Shown: positions 44,335 to 56,101, counted from the first letter of the stretch. The stretch is 64,000 nucleotides of DNA from Alcaligenaceae bacterium (GCA_013416455.1 JACCES010000009.1:1-64000), one strand, 5' to 3'. The notes: generated by a model not told the origin, from the sequence alone. Numbers and translations are program-made.

Positions 44335-46233
44335 CTATACGGGCGTGGTGGCGGCGCTGCCGCCCGCCGTCGACACGCCCGCGGCGGGCGGCGTCTGGTC
44401 GGTGGTATCGCTGGGTGGCGGCGACGACTTGGGAGGCCGCGGTTCCTTGCCTTCCATGATGTCGTCGATCTGGTCGGCGTCGATGGTTTCCCATTCGAGC
44501 AGCGCGGCGGCCATGGCGTGCATCTTGTCGCTGTTGTCTTCGATCAGCCTGCGCGCCACCGTGTACTGTTCGTCGATGATCTTGCGGATCTCGTCGTCGA
44601 CCTTCTGCATGGTCGCTTCCGACATGTGCGTGGTCTTGGTCACGCTGCGCCCGAGGAAGACTTCGCCTTCGTTTTCCGCATAGACCATGGGGCCGAGGGA
44701 ATCGGTCATGCCATAGCGGGTGACGATGTCCCGCGCGATCGCCGTGGCGCGCTCGAAATCGTTGGAAGCGCCGGTGGTCATCTGGTTCATGAAGACTTCT
44801 TCGGCGATGCGGCCGCCGAACAGCATCGAGATCATGTTCAGCAGGCGCTCTTTGTCCATGCTGTAGCGGTCGGTTTCAGGCAGCTGCATGGTGACGCCCA
44901 GCGCGCGGCCACGCGGGATGATGGTGACCTTGTGGACAGGGTCGGTTTTGGGCAGCAAACGCGCCACCAGCGCGTGGCCGGATTCGTGGTAGGCCGTGTT
45001 GCGGCGTTCCTCTTCGGGCATGACCATGTTGCGGCGCTCGGCGCCCATGATGATCTTGTCCTTGGCCTTCTCGAAGTCACCCATTTCCACGGTGCGGCCG
45101 TTGCGGCGGGCCGCGAACAGGGCGGCTTCGTTCACCAGGTTGGCCAGGTCGGCGCCGGAAAAGCCCGGGGTGCCCCGCGCCAGCACGATGGGGTCGACGT
45201 CGGTGGCCAGGGGCACCTTGCGCATGTGCACCTTCAGGATCTGCTCGCGGCCGCGTATGTCGGGCAGGGCCACGACCACCTGACGGTCGAAACGGCCCGG
45301 ACGCAGCAGGGCGGGATCGAGCACGTCGGGACGGTTGGTGGCGGCGACGACCAGCACGCCCTGCCCCGTTTCGAAGCCGTCCATTTCGACCAGCAGCTGA
45401 TTGAGGGTCTGTTCGCGTTCGTCGTTGCCGCCGCCCAGGCCGGCGCCGCGCTGACGGCCCACTGCGTCGATTTCATCGATGAAGATGATGCAGGGCGCCT
45501 GTTTCTTGGCGTTCTCAAACATGTCGCGGACACGCGCCGCGCCCACGCCGACGAACATTTCGACGAAGTCGGAACCGGAAATGCTGAAGAACGGCACCTT
45601 GGCTTCGCCCGCGATGGCCTTGGCCAGCAAGGTCTTGCCGGTGCCGGGTGAACCCACCAGCAGCACGCCGCGCGGAATGCGGCCGCCCAGGCGCTGGAAC
45701 TTGGTGGGGTCGCGCAGGAAATCGACCAGTTCCGTGACATCTTCCTTGGCTTCGTCGCAGCCGGCGACATCGGCGAAAGTGACGTGATTGGTGTTTTCAT
45801 CGAGCATGCGGGCGCGCGACTTGCCGAAGCTGAAAGCCCCGCCCTTGCCGCCGCCCTGCATCTGGCGCATGAAGAAGATCCACACGCCGATGAGAAGCAG
45901 CATGGGGAACCAGGAGATGAACAGGCTGGTCAGGAAGGACGGCTCTTCACGCGCGCGGCCGGACACCTGCACCCCGTTCTTCACCAGTTCGGGGACCATC
46001 CAGAGGTCGCCGGGCGACGTCAGGCTGTAGGGGCGCCCGGAATCAGGGGTGACGTACAGCGTATCGCCCTGGATATCGACCTTGCTGATGCGGCCCGCCT
46101 GCGCATCGGTCATGAATTGCGTATAGGTTACGTTGTCTGTAACGGGCGCGCGACCGTCGAACTGCTTGAATACGGTGAACAGCACCAACGCGATCACCAT
46201 CCAGATCGCAACCTTGGAAAACGAGTTGTTCAA
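44335..46233 (-). CDS. ftsH: ATP-dependent zinc metalloprotease FtsH (TTG start)
   Basis: 632 residues. The start is TTG 46233: AGGAGG (46245-46240) is 6 nt upstream and the protein then begins [11 protein letters not shown] as usual; a TTG at 46239 would touch the ribosome site. Two membrane helices (about 4-24 and 100-120) flank a periplasmic domain. AAA module: [19 protein letters not shown] and the [19 protein letters not shown]. The zinc site is HESGH. The C-terminus is Pro/Ser/Thr-rich. It degrades membrane and short-lived regulators. Confidence 0.95.
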   Translation of the reverse strand: MNNSFSKVAIWMVIALVLFTVFKQFDGRAPVTDNVTYTQFMTDAQAGRISKVDIQGDTLYVTPDSGRPYSLTSPGDLWMVPELVKNGVQVSGRAREEPSFLTSLFISWFPMLLLIGVWIFFMRQMQGGGKGGAFSFGKSRARMLDENTNHVTFADVAGCDEAKEDVTELVDFLRDPTKFQRLGGRIPRGVLLVGSPGTGKTLLAKAIAGEAKVPFFSISGSDFVEMFVGVGAARVRDMFENAKKQAPCIIFIDEIDAVGRQRGAGLGGGNDEREQTLNQLLVEMDGFETGQGVLVVAATNRPDVLDPALLRPGRFDRQVVVALPDIRGREQILKVHMRKVPLATDVDPIVLARGTPGFSGADLANLVNEAALFAARRNGRTVEMGDFEKAKDKIIMGAERRNMVMPEEERRNTAYHESGHALVARLLPKTDPVHKVTIIPRGRALGVTMQLPETDRYSMDKERLLNMISMLFGGRIAEEVFMNQMTTGASNDFERATAIARDIVTRYGMTDSLGPMVYAENEGEVFLGRSVTKTTHMSEATMQKVDDEIRKIIDEQYTVARRLIEDNSDKMHAMAAALLEWETIDADQIDDIMEGKEPRPPKSSPPPSDTTDQTPPAAGVSTAGGSAATTPV

Positions 46234-46467
46234 AGCCAACCTCCTAAAAACTTCGACGCCCCCGACACATGCCCTTCGAGGCGGCGGAAACCGCCGGCGG
46301 GGATGCCGCGCCCAAGCGCCGTATTCCCCGAAACCATGAAGGAGGGCCTTCGGCCCTGAAGAGGGTTGCCAGCCCAGGCGCGCTTTTTATGGCGCCCCTG
46401 CACCGGACACAGGTCAAGGGTTCATTCTACCCGAATGGCGACATCCTGTTTACAAAAACCTTAAAGC

Positions 46468-47112
46468 TCACGCGCCTTGCCGCTTCACCCCGCGCGCCAC
46501 CAGAAAGGTCTCGGAAGACCTGTCGCGAGACGCTTTGGGCTTGCGCTCGACGACACGGCGGAAATGCTGCTTGAAGGTTTCGACGATCTGCGAAAAGCCG
46601 CTGCCATGGAAGGCTTTCACGATGAGCGCGCCTTCGGGCTTGAGATGCGCACAGGCGAATTCCATGGCGAGCTCGCAGACATGCTGGATGCGTGCCGAAT
46701 CGGCGGAACTCACCCCAGATAAATTGGGGGCCATATCGGAAATCACAAGGTCGACCTTCGCGCCGCCGAGCATGGCTTCGAGCTGGCCCAGCACCGCGTC
46801 GTCGCGGAAATCGCCCTGCAGGAACTCGACCCCCGCCACCGGCTCCATGGGCAGCATGTCCAGGGCGATGATGCGCCCTTCCACCACCCCGCCGGCCCCG
46901 GCCATGCGCTGGCTCGCCACCTGCGACCAGCTACCGGGCGCCGCCCCCAGGTCCACCACCACATCGCCCCGGCGCAACAGTTTTTCGGCATCAAGCAGCT
47001 CGATCAGCTTGAATGCCGCCCGAGCCCTGTAACCTTTCTGTTGCGCCAGTTTGACGTAAGGATCATTAATATGCCGATGAACCCAGTCTTTGGAAAATTT
47101 TTTCTTGGCCAT
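46468..47112 (-). CDS. rlmE: 23S rRNA (uridine-2'-O) methyltransferase RlmE
   Basis: 214 residues from ATG 47112, with [20 protein letters not shown] as start. KSRAAFKL-like sequence ([14 protein letters not shown]) and the SAM motif [15 protein letters not shown]. The K-D-K-E residues of FtsJ-type 2'-O-methyltransferases are placed around [12 protein letters not shown] and [11 protein letters not shown]. It methylates U2552 of 23S rRNA in the 50S subunit. It is divergent from yhbY with only 17 nt between starts. Confidence 0.94.
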   Translation of the reverse strand: MAKKKFSKDWVHRHINDPYVKLAQQKGYRARAAFKLIELLDAEKLLRRGDVVVDLGAAPGSWSQVASQRMAGAGGVVEGRIIALDMLPMEPVAGVEFLQGDFRDDAVLGQLEAMLGGAKVDLVISDMAPNLSGVSSADSARIQHVCELAMEFACAHLKPEGALIVKAFHGSGFSQIVETFKQHFRRVVERKPKASRDRSSETFLVARGVKRQGA

Positions 47113-47129
47113 TCCCGTACAATTCCACC

Positions 47130-47702
47130 ATGCCAAAACTCGCCATTACTTCCCAGGAACGCAGCGCTCTTCGCGCAGCCGCCCACCCCTTGCGTCCCGT
47201 CGTTCTGATCGGCGACCGGGGCCTGACTGAATCCGTGCTCAAGGAAATCGACCTGAACCTGAAAGCGCATCAATTGATGAAGGTGCGCATCGCCGGCGAC
47301 GACCGCGAAGCCCGCGTCGCCATGATGGAAACCATCTGCGAAACGCTGTCATGCGCCGATGTCCATCATCTGGGCAAGACGCTAATCATATACCGGCCCG
47401 ACCCGGACGCGCACGTATCCATTCTGGCGCCCCACAAAGAAGCGCCGACGCGCGCCGTGCGCAAGCCCGCCGAGCCCTACACGCCCAAGAAACTGGCCGC
47501 AACGGGGCAGACCCGCACCCGCCGCGACGAAAAAACCCGCAAGGCCCAGGCCCGCGAAGCGCGCGGCACCGCGCCCGAAACCGGCTTCGAAAGCCGCCCC
47601 CGCACACGCATCGGTGCAAAAGGCGCCGCCGCGCCAAGAATCCCCCGCCGCAGTGGCAGCACTCTTTCCCTGCGCGCCGGCCTCCGCCGCCGGAAGGATT
47701 GA
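47130..47702 (+). CDS. yhbY: YhbY-type CRM-domain RNA-binding protein with long basic tail
   Basis: 190 residues. The first ~95 are the CRM fold: [39 protein letters not shown] and the GxxG-like loop ([15 protein letters not shown]). It binds pre-50S ribosomal particles. E. coli YhbY stops there (about 97 residues); here another ~95 residues rich in Arg, Lys, Pro and Thr follow, probably disordered and RNA-binding. It is paired back to back with rlmE, another 50S maturation gene. Confidence 0.88.
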   Translation: MPKLAITSQERSALRAAAHPLRPVVLIGDRGLTESVLKEIDLNLKAHQLMKVRIAGDDREARVAMMETICETLSCADVHHLGKTLIIYRPDPDAHVSILAPHKEAPTRAVRKPAEPYTPKKLAATGQTRTRRDEKTRKAQAREARGTAPETGFESRPRTRIGAKGAAAPRIPRRSGSTLSLRAGLRRRKD

Positions 47703-47872
47703 CCCCCGGCACGACGCCTTGGCGGCACGCCGTGCGCGAGCCGGCCCGCCTCGGGGCTTGCGGGCCGCCGCCCAAAAAACAAAGCCCTTGCAAACGACCG
47801 CAGGGCTGAACAAAAAATCACCGGGCGCGTAGGCCACCGGCGGGAAACGGACGCCCCGGCCGGCCCACCGCC

Positions 47873-48349
47873 TCAGACGTAGCGGATGGAGATGATCTCG
47901 TATTCGCGCAGGCCGCCGGGCGCCTGGACTTCGACCACATCCCCTTCGCCCTTGCCGATCAGGGCGCGGGCCACGGGGCTGGACACCGAGATCTTGCTGG
48001 AGCGGATGTCGGCTTCGACATCGCCCACGATCTGATAGGTGAGCCGCTCGCCCGTTTCGGTCTCTTCGATCTCGACCGTGGCGCCGAACACGGCGCGCCC
48101 CTCGACATCCAGGGCCGTCGGGTCGATGATCTGCGCATTGGACAAAGTGCCTTCGAGCTCTTTGATGCGGCCTTCGATGAACGCCTGGCGCTCACGTGCG
48201 GCATCGTACTCGGCGTTCTCGGAAAGATCGCCCTGAGCGCGCGCTTCCGCAATGGCGTTGATCACCTCGGGGCGATCCACCGTCTTCAGACGATGCAGTT
48301 CGGCTTGCAAGCGCTCAGCGCCACCTACAGTCAACGGAATCGCAGACAT
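47873..48349 (-). CDS. greA: Transcription elongation factor GreA
   Basis: 158 residues. [20 protein letters not shown] starts the coiled coil, which carries [20 protein letters not shown] with the acidic tip that reactivates backtracked RNA polymerase. The C-terminal FKBP-like domain ends [20 protein letters not shown]. The length is normal. It lies downstream of carB in many relatives; here uraA and other genes have come between. Confidence 0.96.
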   Translation of the reverse strand: MSAIPLTVGGAERLQAELHRLKTVDRPEVINAIAEARAQGDLSENAEYDAARERQAFIEGRIKELEGTLSNAQIIDPTALDVEGRAVFGATVEIEETETGERLTYQIVGDVEADIRSSKISVSSPVARALIGKGEGDVVEVQAPGGLREYEIISIRYV

Positions 48350-48564
48350 ACTATTTCCTGAATCAAAAGTAAAAGACGCTCCTGCTGGAGCGCCCACAGA
48401 CGGTAACCTTGATATGGCCTGATGCGCCCGGCGTACAACTGAACCCGGCTTGAAACCCGGGAGTTGGAAAGAGAAACAGCGCCTTGGGCTGGCCTAAAGC
48501 AAAACCCCGGCCTGGATGCAAACCGGGGAGTGTTCGGTTATTGTCGGCAAAGTCGGGGGAAAAT

Positions 48565-48590
48565 GCAAGCGCCGGACGGGCCGGCCTTGC
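48565..48590. terminator. Bidirectional hairpin terminator after uraA
   Basis: GCAAG-CGCCGG-ACGG-GCCGG-CCTTGC-type hairpin just 3 nt after the uraA stop, flanked by TTTTTA on the plus side and ATTTTC on the minus side. It can stop transcription coming from uraA. The remainder of 48350-48593 is the greA leader. Confidence 0.65.
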
Positions 48591-48593
48591 TTT

Positions 48594-49925
48594 TTACCGG
48601 CGCAGGTCGCCGCGCGACAAGCCGATGCTCAGCAGAGCGTGCAGCAGAATGGCGCCGAAGGTGGCGGTGCCGATGCCATCGAGCCTGAAGGCGCCGAACT
48701 CGATGCTGAAATTGCCCGCGCCCAGCACCAGCGTCACCGCCGCCACGATCAGATTGCGGTTGTCGCTGAAATCGACCTGGTTCACGACCCAGATGCGCGC
48801 GCCGGCCACGGCGATCAGCCCGAAGACGACCACCGACATGCCGCCCAGCACGGGACCCGGGATGGTCTGGATCAGCGCGCCGAACTTGGGCGAGAAACCC
48901 AGGCCGATGGCAATCACCGCGGCGACCACGAACACCAGCGTGGAATAGATGCGGGTCACGGTCATGACGCCGATGTTTTCCGCATAGGTGGTGACGCCGG
49001 TGCCGCCGACGGCGCCCGACACCATGGTGGCCACCCCGTCGCCCGTGAAGGCGCGGCCCAGATAGGCATCGAGATTCCGCCCCGTCATGGCGCTCACCGC
49101 CTTGATGTGGCCGAGGTTCTCCGCCACCAGGATGATCGCCACCGGCACGATCACGCTCATCGCATGCCACTCGAATACGGGAGCGCTGAAGTTCGGCAGC
49201 CCCACCCAGGGCGCGGCGGACACGGCGCTGAAATCGATGGGCCGGCCCATGCCCAGGCCATTGGCCAGCACGGCATAAATGACGCAGGCCAGCAGCAGCC
49301 CCACCAGAATCAGCAGCCGCTGCGTGACCCCCCGGGCATAGACGGCCACGCCGCCCACGCACAGGACAGTCATCAAGGCCATCACGCCATCGAAGGTGGT
49401 GCCGCCCATCGCCCCCCTGGCGGCGATGGGCGCCAGATTGAGGCCGATGACGGCCACCACCGCCCCGGTCACCACCGGCGGCATCCAGCGATTGATCCAT
49501 TCCGCGCTGCCGCCCGTTCGCGCATTGACCCACCAGACGGCCAGGCCGATGAGGGTGTAGACCAGCCCGCAGGCAATGATGGCGCCCAGCGCAACGCCGA
49601 TATTGGCGTTCGGACCGGCCCCGGCATAGCCGGTCACCGCGATCACCCCACCGATGAAGGCAAAGCTGGAGCCCAGATAGCTGGGCACCCGGCCACGCAC
49701 GAAGACGAAGAAAATCAGCGTGCCGAAGCCCGACATGAGAATGGCGACGTTGGGATCGAAACCCATCAGCAGCGGCGCCAGGATCGTGGAGCCGAACATG
49801 GCGACGACGTGTTGTGCCCCCATGGCGATGTTCTGCGGCAATGGCAGGCATTCGTCGGGCTGCACGACGGCGCCCGGCGCGGAGCCGCTTACACGGCGCC
49901 AGCGCGGAAAGAAGGAGTCGGACAT
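48594..49925 (-). CDS. uraA: Uracil/xanthine permease (NCS2 family)
   Basis: 443 residues from ATG 49925, with about 12-14 helices. QHVVAMFGSTILAPLLMGFD starts the first helix, with the Q-H of NCS2 carriers. MSVIVPVAIILVAENLGHIK carries the substrate-binding Glu (AENLGH), and GAVGGTGVTTYAENIGVMTV the second signature. It is a proton-coupled importer; Glu and Gly-rich segments favour uracil over purines. It is unusually placed between greA and the carAB group, whose product is the pyrimidine precursor. Confidence 0.88.
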   Translation of the reverse strand: MSDSFFPRWRRVSGSAPGAVVQPDECLPLPQNIAMGAQHVVAMFGSTILAPLLMGFDPNVAILMSGFGTLIFFVFVRGRVPSYLGSSFAFIGGVIAVTGYAGAGPNANIGVALGAIIACGLVYTLIGLAVWWVNARTGGSAEWINRWMPPVVTGAVVAVIGLNLAPIAARGAMGGTTFDGVMALMTVLCVGGVAVYARGVTQRLLILVGLLLACVIYAVLANGLGMGRPIDFSAVSAAPWVGLPNFSAPVFEWHAMSVIVPVAIILVAENLGHIKAVSAMTGRNLDAYLGRAFTGDGVATMVSGAVGGTGVTTYAENIGVMTVTRIYSTLVFVVAAVIAIGLGFSPKFGALIQTIPGPVLGGMSVVVFGLIAVAGARIWVVNQVDFSDNRNLIVAAVTLVLGAGNFSIEFGAFRLDGIGTATFGAILLHALLSIGLSRGDLRR

Positions 49926-50089
49926 GGATGCACAAAAAAATGAATAACGAAACGCGCTTGCGACGGCGCCCCGCCCCGGGCGGAAAGACGCAGGCCCGGA
50001 TCGACGCGAAGTGTAAGGCGCCCGGCGAGAGAACCGCAACAGATATTTACCCTCCCGCCGCCAGGGCCCGTTCACGCTAAAATAGCCGC

Positions 50090-50737
50090 ATGGAAACGAC
50101 ACACTTCTGGCTGGTCCGCCACGGCGAAACCGAATGGAACGCGGGCCGCCGCCTGCAGGGCTGGCTGGACATCCCCCTGAGCGAAAAAGGCATTCAGCAG
50201 GCCGGGCAGCTGGCCACTCACCTGCGGGCGCTCAAGGCCCCTGAATTCAAGGCTGTGCTCAGCAGCGACCTCTGCCGCGCGGCCGAAACCGCCCGCATCG
50301 CCACCGCCCACCTTGGCTTGCCCGTCATCACCGACCAGAAGCTGCGCGAACGCAACTACGGCATTTATCAGGGCATGGACTGGGCCGCCCTGACCGAAGG
50401 CCTGGAAACCCGGGGGGTGAATCTGCGCGACCCCATGCAGGAAATCGAACAGGGCGAATCATTCGCCGCTTTCGCCGAGCGCATCGCCACCGCCCTCGAA
50501 ACCTATGCGCGCGAATATGCCGGTCAGAACGTGCTGATGTTCTCGCATGGCGGCGTGGTTGACGTCGCCTGGCGCAAGGCCGGCGGCCACGCCCTGACGG
50601 TGAAGCGCGAAGGCACCATTCTCAATACCAGCATCAATATTTTCGACATCGGCGCGGGCGGCGGCTGGCGCATGGGGGCATGGAACCAGGTCGGCCACCT
50701 GGATCTTCCCGCGCTCGACGACGTCATGCACACCTGA
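50090..50737 (+). CDS. Histidine phosphatase family protein (GpmB/CobC-like)
   Basis: 215 residues. FWLVRHGETEWN carries the catalytic Arg-His near residues 10-11, SSDLCRAAETARIAT the second Arg, LRERNYGIYQGMDW the acid, and MFSHGGVVDVAWRK the second His. It belongs to the cofactor-dependent mutase/phosphatase superfamily. Phosphatase activity on a small metabolite is more likely than glycolytic mutase activity. TAAAAT (50078-50083) just before the start may be its -10 box. Confidence 0.85.
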   Translation: METTHFWLVRHGETEWNAGRRLQGWLDIPLSEKGIQQAGQLATHLRALKAPEFKAVLSSDLCRAAETARIATAHLGLPVITDQKLRERNYGIYQGMDWAALTEGLETRGVNLRDPMQEIEQGESFAAFAERIATALETYAREYAGQNVLMFSHGGVVDVAWRKAGGHALTVKREGTILNTSINIFDIGAGGGWRMGAWNQVGHLDLPALDDVMHT

Positions 50738-50760
50738 TACCTTGCGCACCGGCCCGGGGC

Positions 50761-51519
50761 TCATTGCCCCTGGCGCGGCTTGCGCTTGCGCCTGGCGGCC
50801 ACGCGATCGTACAGCCAGCCGGGGACGCGGCGCAGCACTGCGGCCACCACCCCCATCTGCCACGGAATGACCACGCTGCGCGTGCCGCGGTCTATATGCC
50901 GCGCCGCCACGCGCGCGAAGGCCTCGGCCGGCATGAGAAAAGGCATGCGATAGGGGTTGCGGGCGGTCATGGGCGTACGGATGAAGCCGGGAGACAGGGT
51001 CACCACCCGCACGCCGCTGCCGTGCAGTTCCACACGCAGGCTCTCGCAGTAATTGCGGACGGCCGCCTTGGACGCGCTGTATGCGCCCGCCCCGGGCAGG
51101 CCTCGCACCGCCGCCACACTGGCCACGCCCACCAGCCGCCCGCCGCCCCGCGCCTTCATGCCGGCGATGAAGGGCTCGAAGGTGGCCACCGTGGCCAGGA
51201 CATTGGTGTCCTGTATGGCCTGGAACACCGCGAAATCGCCGGTTTCCTCGGTCAGTGTGCCGATGCTGATGCCGGCGCTGGCAATGACGACGTCCACGGG
51301 GCCGCCCAGCAGGAAGTCCCGCGCGGCCGCATGCAGCGCATCGCGGTCGCGCACATCGAGCGCATAGACCGCATGCCGCCCCGGCAACGTGGCCGCCAGG
51401 GCCTCCAGGGCTTCGCGGCGGCGCCCCACCAGGGCGAGGCTGGCGCCGCGCCCGGCGTAAAAAAGAGCGAGCGCGGCGCCTATGCCGCTGCTCGCTCCTG
51501 TAATGAAGACGCGCTCCAT
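50761..51519 (-). CDS. Short-chain dehydrogenase/reductase
   Basis: 252 residues from ATG 51519. The NAD(P) motif is VFITGASSGIGAALALFYAG, NAG-like SAGISIG, and the catalytic Ser with YxxxK as AYSASKAAVRNYCESLRVEL. The end, RVPGWLYDRVAARRKRKPRQ, has a hydrophobic stretch followed by a basic tail, suggesting membrane association. The substrate is unknown. It lies 10 nt after carB and is probably co-transcribed. Confidence 0.85.
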   Translation of the reverse strand: MERVFITGASSGIGAALALFYAGRGASLALVGRRREALEALAATLPGRHAVYALDVRDRDALHAAARDFLLGGPVDVVIASAGISIGTLTEETGDFAVFQAIQDTNVLATVATFEPFIAGMKARGGGRLVGVASVAAVRGLPGAGAYSASKAAVRNYCESLRVELHGSGVRVVTLSPGFIRTPMTARNPYRMPFLMPAEAFARVAARHIDRGTRSVVIPWQMGVVAAVLRRVPGWLYDRVAARRKRKPRQGQ

Positions 51520-51529
51520 GGCGCCGGGA

Positions 51530-54500
51530 TCAGGCCCGCGGCCCCAACCCCGAGTGCAGCGCCTGCAGGGAATAGACCTGCAGGCCCGCACCGTTGCGCA
51601 TGTACTGCAGGCCTTCGACCGCGGCCGAAGCGCCCGCGATGGTGGTGAAGTACGTCACGCGCCCCGCCAGCGCCTGGGTACGGATGGTGCGGGAATCCGC
51701 GATGGCGTTGCGCCGCTCTTCGACGGTGTTGATCACCAGCGACACTTCGCCGTTCTTGATCATGTCGACGATGTGCGGCCGCCCTTCCGTCACCTTGCTT
51801 ACCACCTGCACCGGCAGGCCGGCGGCCTGGATGGCGGCGGCCGTGCCGCGGGTGGCGATGACCTTGAAGCCCAGCGTATTCAGGCCGCGGGCCACCTCGA
51901 CCGCGCGCGGTTTGTCCTGGTCGCGCACGCTGATGAAGGCCGTGCCCGATTCGGGCAGCACCACACTGGCGGCCCACTGGGACTTGACAAAGGCTTCGCC
52001 GAAGCTCTTGCCCACCCCCATGACCTCGCCGGTGGACTTCATTTCGGGCCCGAGTATGGTGTCCACGCCGGGGAATTTCACGAAGGGGAAAACGGCTTCC
52101 TTTACGCAGAAATAGTCCGGCACGACCTCGTCGTGCACGCCCTGCTCGGCCAGGCTGCTGCCCGCCATGGCGCGCGCGGCGATCTTCGCCAGCTGCAGGC
52201 CGGTGGCCTTGGAAACATAGGGCACGGTGCGCGATGCGCGCGGATTCACTTCCAGCACATAGACATCGCCGTCCTGGATGGCGAACTGCACGTTCATCAG
52301 GCCCTTCACGTTCAGGGCGCGCGCCATCAGCGCGGTCTGGCGCTTGATCTCGGCGATGGTTTCCGGGGACAGGGAATACGGCGGAAGACTGCAGGCCGAA
52401 TCGCCGGAGTGCACGCCGGCCTGCTCGATGTGCTCCATGACGCCGCCGATGAACACGGTATGGCCGTCGGACAGGCAGTCCACGTCGACTTCGGTGGCAT
52501 TGTTCAGGAAGTGGTCCAGCAGCACGGGGGAATCGTTGCTGACCCGCACGGCTTCGCGCATATAGCGTTCGAGGTCCTGCTGTTCGTGGACGATTTCCAT
52601 GGCGCGGCCGCCCAGCACGTAGCTGGGGCGCACGACCAGGGGATAGCCGATCTCGGCGGCCAGCGAGAGGGCTTCGCCTTCGGTGCGCGCCGTGCGGTTG
52701 GGCGGCTGGCGCAGGCCGAGCTTGCCGAGCAGCTTCTGGAAGCGTTCGCGGTCTTCGGCCACGTCGATGGATTCGGGGCTGGTGCCGATGATGGGCACCC
52801 CGTTGGCTTCGAGCGCGCGCGCCAGCTTGAGCGGGGTCTGCCCGCCATACTGCACGATCATGCCTACCGGCTTTTCCTTGTGCACGATCTCGAGCACATC
52901 TTCGAGCGTCAGCGGCTCGAAGTACAGGCGGTCGGAGGTATCGTAATCGGTGGAAACCGTTTCCGGATTGCAGTTCACCATGATGGTTTCGTAGCCATCC
53001 TCGCGCAGGGCGAGCGCCGCGTGCACGCAGCAATAGTCGAATTCGATGCCCTGGCCGATGCGGTTCGGGCCACCACCCAGCACGATGATCTTCTTGCGGT
53101 CGGTGGGTTCGGCCTCGCACTCGTCTTCATAAGTGGAATACATATAGGCCGTGCTCGTGGGAAACTCGGCCGCGCAAGTGTCGACGCGCTTGTACACCGG
53201 GCGGATGCCCATCTGATGGCGCAGCTTGCGCACCTCGGTTTCGGCGGTATCCAGCAGGTAGGCCAGGCGGCGGTCGGAAAAACCGCGGCGCTTGAGTTCC
53301 CACATGGTGTCGAAGTCGAAGTCGGACAGGGTCTTCTGTTCGAGCGCCAGTTCGATGTCGACGATCTGCTTGATCTGGGAAAGGAACCAGGGGTCGATCT
53401 TGGTGAGATTGTGCACTTCTTCCAGGGTGAAACCCTGGGCGAAGGCGTCACCCACGTACCAGATGCGTTCCGGGCCGGGCTCGCCGAGTTCGACCTGGAG
53501 CTTTTCGCGGTCGGTGGTCATCTGGTTCAGGCCGTCCACGCCGACTTCCAGCCCGCGCAGCGCCTTCTGGAAGGATTCCTGGAAGGTGCGGCCGATGGCC
53601 ATGACTTCGCCCACCGATTTCATCTGGGTGGTCAGGCGCGAATCGGCCTGGGGAAATTTTTCGAAGGCGAAGCGCGGCACCTTGGTGACCACGTAGTCGA
53701 TGGCCGGCTCGAAGGAAGCGGGCGTGGCGCCGTCGGTGATTTCGTTGCGCAGCTCATCGAGCGTGTAGCCGACTGCCAGACGCGCCGCGACCTTGGCGAT
53801 GGGAAACCCGGTGGCCTTGGAAGCCAGCGCCGACGACCGCGAAACACGCGGATTCATCTCGATGACGATCAGCCGGCCGTTCTCGGGGTTCATGGCGAAC
53901 TGCACGTTGGAGCCGCCCGTATCGACGCCGATCTCGCGCAGCACCGCGATGGAAGCGTCGCGCAGGACCTGGTATTCCTTGTCGGTGAGCGTCTGGGCCG
54001 GCGCGACGGTGATCGAATCGCCGGTATGCACGCCCATGGGATCGAGGTTTTCGATGGAGCAGACAATAATGCAGTTGTCGACGCGGTCGCGCACGACCTC
54101 CATCTCGAATTCCTTCCAGCCCAGCAGCGATTCTTCGATCAGCAGTTCCTTGGTGGGCGAGGCTTCCAGGCCGCGGCGGCAGATGGTCTCGAATTCTTCG
54201 CTGTTGTAGGCGATGCCGCCGCCCGTGCCCCCCAGCGTGAAGCTGGGACGGATCACCACGGGGAAGCCCGCGCCGCCGGTTTCGGCGACGATGCGGCGCT
54301 GCACGTCCCAGGCCTCGTCCATGGAATGCGCCACGCCGGACTTGGCCGATTCCAGGCCGATGCTGTCCATGGCTTCCTTGAACTTCTGCCGGTCTTCGGC
54401 CTTCTCGATGGCTTCGGCATTGGCGCCGATCATTTCGATGCCGTATTTCTCGAACACGCCTTGGCGCGACAGGTCGAGCGCGCAGTTCAGCGCCGTCTGC

Positions 54501-54775
54501 CCGCCCATGGTGGGCAGCACGGCATCGGGACGCTCGATCTCGATGATGCGTTCCAGCACCTGCCAGGTGATGGGTTCGATGTAGGTGACGTCGGCCGTGT
54601 CCGGATCCGTCATGATGGTGGCCGGGTTGCTGTTCACCAGGATGGTGCGATAGCCTTCGGCCTTCAGCGCCTTGCAGGCCTGCGCGCCGGAATAATCGAA
54701 CTCACAGGCCTGGCCGATGATGATGGGGCCGGCGCCGATGATGAGAATGCTTTGTATGTCTGTACGCTTTGGCAT
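51530..54775 (-). CDS. carB: Carbamoyl-phosphate synthase large subunit
   Basis: 1081 residues, full length. Two homologous ATP-grasp halves are visible: the first begins [20 protein letters not shown] and the second has [20 protein letters not shown] near residue 560. The C-terminal MGS-like allosteric domain is after about 940. It makes carbamoyl phosphate from bicarbonate, ammonia and two ATP for arginine and pyrimidines. It starts 6 nt after carA. A long antisense open frame here is a codon-bias artefact. Confidence 0.97.
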   Translation of the reverse strand: MPKRTDIQSILIIGAGPIIIGQACEFDYSGAQACKALKAEGYRTILVNSNPATIMTDPDTADVTYIEPITWQVLERIIEIERPDAVLPTMGGQTALNCALDLSRQGVFEKYGIEMIGANAEAIEKAEDRQKFKEAMDSIGLESAKSGVAHSMDEAWDVQRRIVAETGGAGFPVVIRPSFTLGGTGGGIAYNSEEFETICRRGLEASPTKELLIEESLLGWKEFEMEVVRDRVDNCIIVCSIENLDPMGVHTGDSITVAPAQTLTDKEYQVLRDASIAVLREIGVDTGGSNVQFAMNPENGRLIVIEMNPRVSRSSALASKATGFPIAKVAARLAVGYTLDELRNEITDGATPASFEPAIDYVVTKVPRFAFEKFPQADSRLTTQMKSVGEVMAIGRTFQESFQKALRGLEVGVDGLNQMTTDREKLQVELGEPGPERIWYVGDAFAQGFTLEEVHNLTKIDPWFLSQIKQIVDIELALEQKTLSDFDFDTMWELKRRGFSDRRLAYLLDTAETEVRKLRHQMGIRPVYKRVDTCAAEFPTSTAYMYSTYEDECEAEPTDRKKIIVLGGGPNRIGQGIEFDYCCVHAALALREDGYETIMVNCNPETVSTDYDTSDRLYFEPLTLEDVLEIVHKEKPVGMIVQYGGQTPLKLARALEANGVPIIGTSPESIDVAEDRERFQKLLGKLGLRQPPNRTARTEGEALSLAAEIGYPLVVRPSYVLGGRAMEIVHEQQDLERYMREAVRVSNDSPVLLDHFLNNATEVDVDCLSDGHTVFIGGVMEHIEQAGVHSGDSACSLPPYSLSPETIAEIKRQTALMARALNVKGLMNVQFAIQDGDVYVLEVNPRASRTVPYVSKATGLQLAKIAARAMAGSSLAEQGVHDEVVPDYFCVKEAVFPFVKFPGVDTILGPEMKSTGEVMGVGKSFGEAFVKSQWAASVVLPESGTAFISVRDQDKPRAVEVARGLNTLGFKVIATRGTAAAIQAAGLPVQVVSKVTEGRPHIVDMIKNGEVSLVINTVEERRNAIADSRTIRTQALAGRVTYFTTIAGASAAVEGLQYMRNGAGLQVYSLQALHSGLGPRA

Positions 54776-54781
54776 ATGCGA

Positions 54782-55936
54782 TTATTTTTGTGCGGCCATG
54801 AGGCTGATGAATTTGTCGAAGAGCACGACGATGTCGTGGGGGCCGGGGCTGGCTTCCGGGTGGCCCTGGAAGCAGAAGGCCGGCCGGTCGGTCAGCTCGA
54901 AGCCCTGCAGCGTACCGTCGAAGAGCGACACGTGCGTCACCTTGACGTTGTCGGGCAGCGAATCGGGGTCGACGTTGAAGCCATGGTTCTGGCTGGTGAT
55001 GAACACCCGCCCGGATTCGACGTCCTGCACCGGATGGTTGGCGCCGTGGTGGCCGGTCTTCATCTTCACGGTGCGCCCCGTCAGGCCCAGCCCGAGGATC
55101 TGCTGCCCGAGGCAGATGCCGAACAAGGGAATCTTGCGTTCGAGGGCGGCGCGGGCCGTTTCTATCGCATATGAGCACGGTTCCGGGTCTCCCGGGCCGT
55201 TGGAAAGGAAAATGCCGTCGGGTTCCAGCGTCAGGACTTCCTCGACCGAGGTTTCGGCCGGCACCAGGGTGATGCGGCAGCCGCGCTCGGCCAGCAGGCG
55301 CAGGATGTTGGACTTGATGCCGTAGTCATAGGCGACGACGTGATACCTGGCTTCGGCGGGGGCCGTATAGCCCTGGCCGAGCTGCCAGGTGCCCTGAGTC
55401 CATTCCCGCTTGTCCTTCACGGACACGATGCGGGCGAGATCCTGGCCGGACATGCCGGGAAACTCGCGCGCCAGCTGCAGGGCCTGTTCGGCATCGTCGC
55501 CGGCCAGGATGCAGGCGCCCTGCGCGCCCTTGTCGCGCAGAATGCGGGTGAGCTTGCGGGTATCGATGCCCGAGATGGCGATGATGCCCTCTTCTTTCAG
55601 ATACTGGGGCAGGGACTTGGTGGCACGGAAATTCGATACCCTGAGGGAGCAGTCCCTCACCACCAGGCCGGCAGCGTGTACGCGGTCGGATTCGACGTCT
55701 TCATCATTGACACCGGTATTTCCGATATGAGGATAGGTAAGCGTAACGATCTGGCCGTTGTAGCTCGGGTCTGTCAGGATTTCCTGATAGCCCGTCATGG
55801 CAGTGTTGAAGACGATCTCGGCGACGCAATAACCATCGGCGCCGATGGAGACACCCTTGAAGATGGTACCGTCCGCCAAGGCAAGAATGGCTGAAGGAGT
55901 GGAATCACATCCCTCTGGAAGTAGTGACGGCAGCAC
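54782..55936 (-). CDS. carA: Carbamoyl-phosphate synthase small subunit
   Basis: 384 residues from GTG 55936. The N-terminal domain has [20 protein letters not shown]. The class I glutaminase half has [14 protein letters not shown] with the nucleophilic Cys, GHHGANHPV, and the His-Glu pair in [13 protein letters not shown]. It supplies ammonia from glutamine to CarB. An ATTATA block at 55976-55981 reads TATAAT on the minus strand and is the likely -10. No leader peptide or attenuator was seen. Confidence 0.96.
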   Translation of the reverse strand: MLPSLLPEGCDSTPSAILALADGTIFKGVSIGADGYCVAEIVFNTAMTGYQEILTDPSYNGQIVTLTYPHIGNTGVNDEDVESDRVHAAGLVVRDCSLRVSNFRATKSLPQYLKEEGIIAISGIDTRKLTRILRDKGAQGACILAGDDAEQALQLAREFPGMSGQDLARIVSVKDKREWTQGTWQLGQGYTAPAEARYHVVAYDYGIKSNILRLLAERGCRITLVPAETSVEEVLTLEPDGIFLSNGPGDPEPCSYAIETARAALERKIPLFGICLGQQILGLGLTGRTVKMKTGHHGANHPVQDVESGRVFITSQNHGFNVDPDSLPDNVKVTHVSLFDGTLQGFELTDRPAFCFQGHPEASPGPHDIVVLFDKFISLMAAQK

Positions 55937-56101
55937 GATAAACCCCGGTTGTAAAGTCGATTTTCAAACCTTCCTATTATATCTCGATCGGGCTGCCCGC
56001 CGTGATGCAAGGGCCGCGATCAGGGAAGATGTGGGCTGGCGATTGCGGTGAAATGGTCTACAGTAAACGTTTTACCCGCCTTATGGAACGCTCCAGGACC
56101 C

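Noticed and set aside
44217-44494. Small frames between ftsH and folP
   Set aside because: They cover the intrinsic terminator and the 3' end of ftsH and have no ribosome sites.
51482-55174. 1230-codon open frame on the plus strand opposite carB and carA
   Set aside because: carB and carA are unmistakable on the minus strand. Long antisense frames are expected in high-GC genes, and this one has no family resemblance.
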